A stretch of 64,000 bases of DNA from Monomorium pharaonis. Lineage: Eukaryota; Arthropoda; Insecta; Hymenoptera; Formicidae. The notes beneath the pieces are model-generated. The model was not told the origin of the DNA, ran no database searches, and was given only the letters and a program-made list of their open reading frames with translations. Positions 1 through 8,208 of the stretch are shown one piece after another. The stretch is from positions 2,650,501 to 2,714,500 of the forward strand of contig NC_050476.1 of the NCBI RefSeq assembly GCF_013373865.1, given 5' to 3'. The stretch's first letter is position 1. Every line of letters starts with the position of its first letter. A program made the position numbers and the translations under genes.

Positions 1-348
1 GAAAGCCAGCGTAGCCACGATATCTCGGCCAATGAGCAGCACACAGGATATGACAAAGGTAAATTATCTTGTTTTTAGCTTTGAATTTTCACTTTTATAG
101 AGCTTGTATTTCTATGGAATTTTTCAATGCGATTGTTCCCTTACGTTCCGCACTACCAACACAATGATTATCTGTATTTATTTTTTATTTTTGTTCTTTT
201 TATGTTGTCTACATTTTTCTACATTTGTCTTGTGCTTTATACAGAACACCATGAGGCAGTGAAATTCTGTTTCTGGACGTATGATTCGCAGAAGGCCATC
301 TTTCAGCTGCGAATCTCCGAAATGGGAGATCGAAAAACTAGATCGTAG
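1..348 (+). CDS. 3'-terminal exons of an unidentified gene (partial)
   Basis: Two exon pieces join in frame. The first runs from the window edge to about 55 and ends in AAAG before a gtaaat donor. The second starts after the tatacag acceptor near 245 and reads through HHEAVKFCFWTYDSQK to a TAG at 346-348. The join gives a C-terminus of roughly 53 residues containing TGYDKEHHEAVKFCFW. The lone long frame here opens at 127, but its first part (a run of hydrophobic residues) is intron translation. I do not recognise the family. No membrane segment or known motif is seen in the spliced part. The 5' end lies outside the window. Confidence 0.45.
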
Positions 349-1265
349 TGAGTTAGTAATATTATTGTGGACTTAGATCTCTTTTTATAAATATCTTGCA
401 CTAGTATTTAAAATATCTATTGATCCTTATGATACAATCATTATATGTTTTCATAGAAAAATAAAAATTGGAAGAGATATTTTTTTATATTTAATTGAGA
501 ACATTGTAATTTGTGATTATTTTTTGAAAATTTTTACAAAAAATTAATATTTATATAAAACATTAGAAACTCCTACAAATTTTTGCTTTCAGTAAATATT
601 TTTATATATTTATAGAATTTTTCTGTCAGGATTGCTGAGTAATCAGAAATTAAGCGATAAATTATGAATATAGATAACTGTTTGGTAAAATTTTTTTATA
701 GTATATATAATTACACATGATTATGCATAATCATAAAAATATTTGATGTATAATTGTAATGTACACTTTATATAGATGTAAAAATCAATAGTTTATATGA
801 AGAATTTCAGAAAAGATGCGATTTCCTTAACATGTATGAAAAATATTTCAATTCGTATAAATAAATATGAGAAATTTATTTTTAATTGTACAATTATACA
901 AAAAATTTATAAATTCTAAAAAATTCTAAAATTTCTAAACTTTTTACTAAGAAAAATTATAGTTTATGATTCAAAATATATACATGTTCAACGATGCTGC
1001 TGATTGTTAGCCACGCAACGTTCACTCGATAAACTAGCTAGCTGCTTTGAGTCTGTTAAAACTCCTCTCTTTTAGCTCTTGTGATAAACGATTCTCAGTT
1101 TTGGACAAGAATTGGCGGGAATTCTACCTTTCTGTTCTGCATATAAGTTAAGATTTTGTTAGCATAGCGCTATTTATTCAAATATATAAATATTTAAATA
1201 TTATATATAAATATTTAAATAGATCTGTGTTTTTGTGAGAAATTCAAGTAAAGACTTAATTACCC
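349..1265. other. AT-rich intergenic stretch, no gene seen
   Basis: Long A/T runs and short frames only. The last part (about 1000-1150) is less AT-rich and may hold the promoter of the dCMP deaminase-like fragment that follows, but no clear promoter motif is seen. Confidence 0.5.
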
Positions 1266-1682
1266 ATGGCGAAAACAATGTGCGAACGGTATGTTTTTAT
1301 TTCAATCTGAAAAATATTTATTCCTGTAATAAATGTACAGAAATACATGTATTTTAGATGCTGATTTATTATTGATACCTATCTCTGTTTTGTAAATATA
1401 GAAATAATTCTAAGAGAACGTCGTACATTGATTGGGATGAATATTTCATGGCTATTGCGTTCCTTTCTGCAAAACGGAGCAAAGATCCTTGCATCCAGGT
1501 CGGCGCGTGTATCTTTAATAGTGACAAAAAAATTGTTGGAATTGGATACAATGGAATGCCCACGGGATGCAGTGACGATGAGTTTCCTTGGAATAAGGGT
1601 CCCCACTAGTTTAGATGCAAAATATCTTTATGGTACACCCAGAAATTTGATATTGACAGTATTTATAAATATTGACGTGTGA
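1266..1682 (+). pseudogene. dCMP deaminase-like 5' fragment, frameshifted
   Basis: Exon 1 (1266-1288, MAKTMCE) ends at a gtatgt donor. Exon 2 starts at 1402 after tatag and reads in frame through DWDEYFMAIAFLSAKRSKDP and IVGIGYNGMPTGCSDDEFPW, which matches the N-terminal half of deoxycytidylate deaminase (dCMP to dUMP, supply of dTMP). A run of four C at 1601-1604 carries one extra base, so the frame meets TAG at 1607-1609. In the next frame the family sequence resumes as TSLDAKYLYG up to a possible ggtaca donor at 1631. The following exon, with the zinc-binding HAE and PCxxC motifs, is not found downstream. Because the intron is retained, this is a broken genomic copy and not a retrocopy. 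An assembly error in the C run could explain the frameshift, but not the missing catalytic half. Confidence 0.7.
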
Positions 1683-2330
1683 TTTATTTTTAATATTAAA
1701 ATTACAACTATTTTAATACTGTTTTAATACTCAAATAATAAGTAATTATTATAATCATTGGCTAATTTAATACTGTCAGTATTAAATTTCTGTAAGAACA
1801 ATATATAATAAACAATTTTTTAAATAAATTATGAAATAGTTTAAGGATATATTACACATACTGTTTCTGCAAAGTAAATTAAGATAAAATTATATTATTA
1901 TCTATACTTTATTAAATTACATACATATATAAGTTATCTGAATAATATATTTAGCAACATATTTTTATAGAAGGTTTATATTAATAAAAATTACATTATT
2001 TATAAAAATAACAAAAGAAATTTTAGCTTGTATATAAGTCAACAATTGTCGCATTATCGCGAAAATGCGATTATCACGTTAATCGCTCCGATCGCTCGCG
2101 AGAATAATTATACAAAAAATACCAAAATGTGAAATAAAATGTGTCGAGACGTGAAGCGCAATGAGACTTATTCGACCGTTCAATGACTTTTCTTACAAGT
2201 CGAATTGAATGTAAATTTCACTTACCAATCGAACGTCGCAATGATATCCGCTCCCAGGGCCAATGCATCTCAGGATTGTTACGGATTCTGCAAGTGAAAA
2301 AGGAACGCTGTTAATTAACATGGCGAAGGG
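1683..2330. other. AT-rich intergenic stretch with a dispersed repeat piece
   Basis: No gene seen. The segment 1715-1800 (tttaatactcaa, then cagtattaaat and ctgta) is echoed at about 22945-23030, so it is probably part of a dispersed repeat. Confidence 0.4.
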
Positions 2331-2610
2331 ATGAGATACTTTTCCCGCGTAATCGACTTTCGCACGGATATGCGAATATCGGATATTACGGTTGCATGCG
2401 ACCGCTCCACGCATCGCGATCTACGTTTAAATGAGGAATACACTTCGGACAATGCAAGATTAATTACCGATGAAGCGATTTTTAGCGATGCGATATCACT
2501 CGCGGCCTTTCCCGCGCGATCGACTTTGGCACGGAATTATTGTCGCATGTTAGAATTGCCCGACCGTTCCACACGTCGCGATTTACGCTACGAGGAATAC
2601 ACGTTCGAAT
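2330..2610. repeat. GC-rich imperfect tandem repeat, two units of about 165 nt
   Basis: Unit 1 (about 2330-2470) and unit 2 (about 2500-2610) share, in the same order, cttttcccgcg, gatcgactttggcacgg-like sequence, cgaccg(c/t)tccac, tcgcgat(c/t)tacg and gaggaatacac. The frames across it are open in both orientations, but they follow the repeat and resemble no protein I know. Confidence 0.6.
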
Positions 2611-2689
2611 GAAACGCAGTACAAGCTAAATATGCGTCATATTTACCGATTATATGATTTGTTAAGAAGACTCGATCGGGAGCTGATGT

Positions 2690-2792
2690 GTCCCGCGTCC
2701 CGTTCCGTTCCGAAAAGAAAGTGAACCCCGTCCGTTCCGGAAAGAAAGTGAACCCAGCGTCCCGTTCCGTTCCGGAAGACATGTGAACCCCT
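2690..2792. repeat. Minisatellite of about 30-nt units
   Basis: Three imperfect copies of cgttccggaaagaaagtgaa followed by cccc. The base composition differs sharply from the AT-rich flanks. Confidence 0.7.
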
Positions 2793-3372
2793 AAAACAGA
2801 GAACTGTGTTAAGTTGGCTCGAGTCAGAGATGATCATCTCTAGCGCTAACTTCACGCGTCAAGATGAGTGCTTCTGCGATATATACCGTTTTGAACTTTG
2901 TGTTTTTCACACTAATAAAGCTAATTATTCTTAATTCATGTTTCACAAATTGTAATTACTTTTACATAAAAATAAAAAGTATGCGTAAATTAAAATATGA
3001 GTCAAATCGATCTCCCACATCGATCGATAATTGATTCGATAGATTCGATATATTATGAAAACAATTATCATTAAATATTATATTATTAAATAAATTATTT
3101 TATCTATACATTAAATTTATATAAAGTAACAGAAAAATATTGTTTTTTTAATAAAAATGTATTTTTTTATTTACAATAATTTTTCCAGTCGGTTTTGGAA
3201 ACATTAATTCCGTCGCGACGAAACTAACCTTCGGACGAAACTAACCTTGAAAATACCCGAAGGCGCTCTTCCACTCACAAGGAAGGAAAAGCTAAAAAAA
3301 AAAAAAAACCCTGTTTTGATTTTACTTGGAAGGAGGTAGTTCAATATTGCAGGTTTAATTAAATAAGAAAGA

Positions 3373-4200
3373 ATGGGATGCGACGACGAAACGCATAATA
3401 TCCAGTTTAAAAAGAAGAAGAAGACAAAACCTTTAAGGAAACGCGAAGCTTCTCGGTTTGAGCGAGGGAGAGAAAATGTCCAAGTTAGGATTCCACATTA
3501 TTCTGTTTTTAATTAATTGTGTAGCATAGAACTTAGATTAAGAGGAAACTTATTTCAGGTAGAAAGTCGAAGAAACAAAGATTATTCAGAAATTCTATGA
3601 GAGACCAGCTGGCGTCGATATTGTTGGTTTGGCTCTCGGAGAAAGCGTTGTATCTGATGTGTTGTGGGTAAGACACATATGTACATGTAATAAAAGTGAA
3701 ATTCACGATAGATCGGAGAAGTAACGCGAGGTCTATGTTAATTTAGTCGGATCCCTTTAATATGAAAACCGGAGGAAAATATGACTATGCTGAAGAATAT
3801 AAAATAAAAGCTGAATGACTCGTACGACACCAGCAGTAGAACTCAATTTAATATGGAGACCAATAAATGAAGAAATGTACGTACGGCGACGTTTGCTTCT
3901 TTCTCTCTTACGTTTATTATCGACATTTAATCAGCCATAAGAGAATGTATTTTACTGGAATTATTAATTGTTGCATTTATATGTCTCATTTTTATGTAAC
4001 TATTTCTAATTACAGGGTCAATTATGTAGAAGAATTGTCGAAGCGCAAGAGTAAAAATAATAATGATGCAGTAAATAGTACGAATAATGATAAAGGATCA
4101 TATTGCTTTCCAGAGGAAACAGCATTGTGCGCAATACTAGCTGCAATTTAAGCGAGAAAATTTGAGGAGTGATTTTGGTCTAGCAGCAAGAATGTTGGGT
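3373..4200 (+). pseudogene. TLS1/C9orf78 (HCA59)-like pseudogene
   Basis: Exon-like blocks line up with the conserved spliceosome-associated TLS1/C9orf78 family. A lysine-rich N-terminus lies at 3373-3480. Block 3559-3667 reads KVEETKIIQKFYERPAGVDI after an acceptor and ends at a gtaaga donor. Block 3747-3860 contains DPFNMKTGGKYD and then SYDTSSRTQFNMETNK, equivalent to the family's DPFxMKTGG and TQFSAETNKRDED. Block 4015-4150 holds YVEELSKRKSKNNN and SYCFPEETAL. Breaks include a TAG where a Gln codon is expected just before KVEETK, a frameshift between the two halves of the 3747 block (TGA), a TGA after METNK, and decay after 4150 where the EEMLSNQMLSGIPEVDLG segment should follow. Introns are preserved, so this is a decayed genomic duplicate. 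Confidence 0.65.
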
Positions 4201-4493
4201 GAATTACCTTGTTACAATATACATATTTATGATTGTACCATTAAGATATTCTTTTTTACATATTAGTACTGTAAGAATTTGTAACTACCAAATGTCTATT
4301 AAAAAATTCAAAAGAAATCTATCAAATATTAAAAAAATATTTTTTAATTGAATCTCCAATAGCATTAATGTGATTAATGAATTATAGAGTATTTTCGAAC
4401 AAACTGAATCTTGTCGTAGCTCGAGGGAAGAAAATAAAACATGACTGAGTTATTCAAACAGCCAAAGTACAATAAATTATGCAAGCGATAACA

Positions 4494-4930
4494 AGATGGC
4501 ATCTAGACAGCGTTTGATGGACATAAAGGAAAGAAAGGAAGAGATGGAGGCAGTTTCTTCCAAAATTTTTGATAATGAAAATATTCTGAGAGAAGATTAA
4601 GGTAATTAATTTTTTGTTTAATTTCTTTTTTATTATCTTATTAAATTACATAAGATTGTTAACATAATTTTTTTTTCAGCACAAAATCGTCACATTTTTT
4701 TCAATTAAAACGAAGAAGAAGACTAATATGGCCTATAATACTGAGTATTCTATTTTTCTTTCTCCTCTTTCAAGTGATTTGTGGTAACGAACCACGTAGT
4801 AATTCTTGCTTGTCAAAATCAGCGATTAAACAAACTAATCGACTATGTTATCAAGAGATACCGTCAGATGAAGAAAGCGACTTCTCACTCTGTTATTTTC
4901 ATCTGTTAAATGTTGTCACTTTGCAACCGT
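4494..4930 (+). CDS. Possible two-exon remnant encoding a membrane segment
   Basis: A frame opens at ATG 4495 (MASRQRLMDIKERKEEMEAV) and meets TAA one base before an aag|gtaatt donor near 4600. After an acceptor at about 4679 comes a frame reading KSSHFFQLKRRRR, a strongly hydrophobic stretch (LIWPIILSILFFFLLFQVIC, 20 residues) and a polar tail ending in VVTLQP and a stop near 4930. The basic cluster followed by about 20 hydrophobic residues looks like a single transmembrane anchor. The in-frame stop before the donor suggests a broken or mis-modelled gene. No family is recognised. Confidence 0.25.
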
Positions 4931-5989
4931 AAGTTGCAAATGCGATTGAGATTTCTCGGTCCATTGTTAGTTGGTATCAGCAACTATCATCTCGTAATCA
5001 TTATTCTATATGCATGATAGAAAAGGTGCAATCGCGTACTCAATGCCAATGTAATTAATCGCTGTATTGAAACTGATTTCTTCCATTCGATATTTTAATT
5101 TTGGATAATAGGTTTGATTATCAGGATATACCACTTCTACACTTTCAGCTGTATACTTTGTCTTGCGTTACTGACTGAATGCACAAACTAGAGTATTTAC
5201 TGCTATCTTTCTCTACAGGTTATTTACAATTTGTAATAATTTATAACAGATATTTTATGTGTTAATTATAGCATCTTATTATTAAAACATCTATTTTAAG
5301 TATTTTTTTGTAAATAAATATATACAGATTAAAATTAAACAATATAAATCCATGTACCTTTGTAAGATTAGTTACTGTTCAAGAAAAGAATCAAGGAACA
5401 AATACAATATATTACGATAATTTTAATTTTATTCGCATATATTGAAAGGCATCCATTAAATATGTGCATTCCAGAAGCTTTACTCTGGAACTTTTAACAA
5501 TAAAATAGTCTTGCTTGCTAATTGTTTGCTTATTGTTATTTTTGGTTGTAAATATTCAAATTTTCTAAAATAAAGTGAATAAATATATAAAGAAGAAAAC
5601 AATAAAAAATTTGATTTCCAATAGCTTAAGCAATAAAATGTCCTATTTTACTGTTTTAGATAAATAATTTTTAAATGAATAAGTGGATGTAAAAACTTTT
5701 ACACAAATATTTATTAGAGTACTGTAATAAAATACTTATTAGTTTTATTAGTCCAGTAAAAAATTTTATTTAAGGATTGGTTCATGCTTACGCTCAGTCA
5801 ATTATTATAGACAAATTTTCTAAATTATTTTATTCATATACAAGGTATATGAATAAATGGATCATTTACTTTTTTCTGTGTATAAATTATAGAGTTAACA
5901 ATTATTATTATAAAACAAATATATTTTATTATAATAATTGTTTTCAGATATGGTCTTAAATGCTACCATAATTATGAAATACCGAGTTC
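4931..5989. other. AT-rich intergenic stretch, nothing recognised
   Basis: Short frames and A/T runs only. No coding block, repeat array or RNA gene could be supported. Confidence 0.5.
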
Positions 5990-6161
5990 ATGTTGACGAA
6001 GCCAGCAAGAAGGAAGTAAAGTATATTCTAATCCAATACGATCGTACTCTCTTTGCTGACCCAAGGAGGTGCAAGCCAAAGAAATTTGGTGGTTCAGGTG
6101 CCAGAGCACGATACCAGAAATCTTATCGTTAATTATACAAGGTTTACATTTTATTCATATT
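5990..6161 (+). pseudogene. Duplicate of RpS16 last exon and start of its 3' UTR
   Basis: This segment is nearly identical to exon 5 of the intact RpS16 (7321-7466) and to about 25 bases after its stop. Similarity begins exactly at the exon 5 boundary and fades after ttattcatat. Differences include a 3-nt deletion (LLVADP becomes LFADP), D to Y in VKDIL, E to K in RCEPKK and P to S in GGPGA. The frame stays open to TAA at 6130-6132. The bases upstream are neither exon 4 nor the intron 4 acceptor, and there is no poly(A) tract, so its origin (partial segmental copy or truncated retrocopy) is open. It lacks a start and most of the protein and is unlikely to be functional. Confidence 0.8.
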
Positions 6162-6469
6162 TTTTAATTGGTAGTAATGCAGCATTATGTTAACTATTAT
6201 TAAAAATTAATACGTAAATACATATATATATTATATTAATATATTTAGAATATTATTGTTTCAATAAATAAAGAAGTAATCAATATTAATAGAAGAACAA
6301 ATTGATGCTGATAGCACTATAAATAGCGTTCTTTTCAAATGCACTCTATTATATATAATATATCATTACGATCTATATATATATATATATATCTAGCGGT
6401 ATTTTACATCGAATTTAGCAGATTATTTTTTTTAGGAGTTGGCAACACTGAAGTGCATGCCGCTTATGC

Positions 6470-6533
6470 GCCACCAGCGACTTCCTTTCCGTTCTTTCCT
6501 GTTCTTTTCAGACCGTGTTTCTTGGTTATCAAG
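6470..6533 (+). promoter_or_regulatory. RpS16 promoter and 5'-TOP-like leader
   Basis: A pyrimidine-rich tract at 6481-6509 (cttcctttccgttctttcct and on) ends about 24 bases before the RpS16 ATG. Ribosomal-protein genes typically start transcription at a C within such a tract, giving mRNAs under TOR-dependent translational control. No TATA box is seen, as is usual for this class. The exact start base is not determinable. Confidence 0.5.
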
Positions 6534-7466
6534 ATGCAGAAGGTGAGTTTCGTAGCGTTCTCGCGATCAAGATTACGTTGACATAAATGGAACCGAGTAC
6601 TGAACTAATTGTAATTTTTTTTTCCAGAAACAAAAGGAACCGATTCACTCCGTGCAGGTCTTCGGACGCAAGGTAAACTGAAGATTGTTGAGAGGTTAAG
6701 TTCGCGCGTGGCGTGGACGCACAGCGTATCTGATGTGAATTTTCTCGTTACAGAAAAGCGCGACCGCAGTTGCATACTGCAAACGCGGCCGTGGAAATCT
6801 CCGCGTCAACGGTCGGCCGCTGGAGCTGGTGGAACCCCGTGTGTTGCAGTACAAATTGCAGGAGCCTATTCTACTGCTAGGGAAAGTGAGTAACTTGATA
6901 AGATAGAAAACTAATAGTGAGATTGATCTTGAAATCGATTGGAAAAGACAGTGGGACGATGCAGTGTAAATTGTTACACGAATTTGTGTATCTGTGGCTC
7001 ATATCATGATGTCTATTTATTCCGAACATGATGGTTTATGATTAGGAATGGATTCTGAAAATGATCTCTCCTTCGAGTTCTCACGAGCACGATCAAGATA
7101 CAGTTTTAGATTAAATGTTTCTGTTGTGTTTCAGGAAAAGTTCTCTGGAGTTGATATTAGAGTGAGGGTGAGTGGTGGTGGTCACGTGGCACAGATCTAT
7201 GCAATTCGACAAGCTATTTCTAAAGCTCTTGTTGCTTATTATCAAAAATGTAAGTGTAATTTATGACAGACTGTTGAAGATTTTAGTAGATAATTTGTAA
7301 TAATATAATTGTCATTTCAGATGTTGACGAAGCCAGCAAGAAGGAAGTAAAGGATATTCTAATCCAATACGATCGTACTCTCCTTGTTGCTGACCCAAGG
7401 AGGTGCGAGCCAAAGAAATTTGGTGGTCCAGGTGCCAGAGCACGATACCAGAAATCTTATCGTTAA
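6534..7466 (+). CDS. RpS16: Ribosomal protein S16 (uS9), 5 exons
   Basis: Exons are 6534-6542, 6628-6672, 6754-6885, 7135-7249 and 7321-7466, all with GT-AG junctions. Together they encode 148 residues, the usual length for eukaryotic uS9 (146 in human). The protein starts MQKKQKEPIHSVQVFGRKKS, contains CKRGRGNLRVNGRPLEL, then SGGGHVAQIYAIRQAISKAL, and ends with the invariant GGPGARARYQKSYR tail that reaches into the 40S P site and contacts initiator tRNA. The tiny first coding exon (three codons) after a pyrimidine-rich leader is typical of ribosomal-protein genes. It is intact and highly conserved and is surely the functional copy. Fragments of it occur upstream (5990-6161) and downstream (about 11390-11700), marking local duplications. 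Confidence 0.97.
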
Positions 7467-7741
7467 TTATACAAGGTTTACATCTTATTCATATTACTGA
7501 ATAAAAAAACTATGTATAAAATCTATATGCATTGTATCCTTTGCCCATTTTAATATTAAATATATTTCTCTTGTTTTACATAGGAGTGTTCTACTAACTA
7601 AAGAGCTTTTCTTTTTTTAAATATTTTTTAATTAACATGGAATGATCATTGTAGATGTTTATAAAATTCAATGTTTTTTTATCCCGCTTTTTAATTAAAA
7701 AAAAAAATAAATTTTTAAAAGAAAGTAAAATCTATCTCAAA

Positions 7742-7980
7742 ATGAAGATTAACACTTATAAACTCCTGTTTGGTAACTGACATGGGTGAGGAAAAAAAAA
7801 CATTTTAATAACATGTTCAGGTTATGATAAAAAATGCTCTCAAAATCCAATCAGTTTTCAAAAAATATAATCATAATTTTATTTTGATACTTAAATAAAT
7901 CAACTAATTCTCATTGCTATATGTAGTACAGTTGTTATAAATTATACAATATTATAATATAACAGATTAACCTTTTTTAA
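7742..7980 (+). pseudogene. Relic of caliban (NEMF) exon 1 and intron 1
   Basis: The stretch atctatctcaaaATGAAG, then aacactta, a gtaactgacatggg-like end and gtgagg matches the intact caliban exon 1 (12327-12382) and its donor. About 200 bases of the following intron also match, including ggttatgat, ataatcataattttattt and ttataaattatacaat, which correspond to 12400-12630. The relic exon is 12 nt shorter and now reads MKINTYKLLFGN and stop, so it is dead. All later caliban exons are missing here, and VRK-A begins at 8209. Its place directly behind RpS16 shows the ancestral gene order. Confidence 0.8.
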
Positions 7981-8208
7981 AAAAACAAATTATTAATTAT
8001 CAAATGTCAAGAAAAGGTTTTAAATAAAATATTAAAGCAAATAAAATACGTTATAAATTAAATAGATACAACCAAAACAACACAAATTTCACCAAATTAT
8101 ACACATAAATTATTTCACATAACTCTAAGAATTTTTAAGTATATTGACATGCACAATTTATATACGATGTAAGTATTACAAATAACTTTCTCAAATGTAG
8201 CTCCCTCT

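Noticed and set aside
5938..6132. RpS16 exon 5 copy as a second functional RpS16 gene
   Set aside because: No start, no exons 1-4 and changed invariant residues; it is a fragment.
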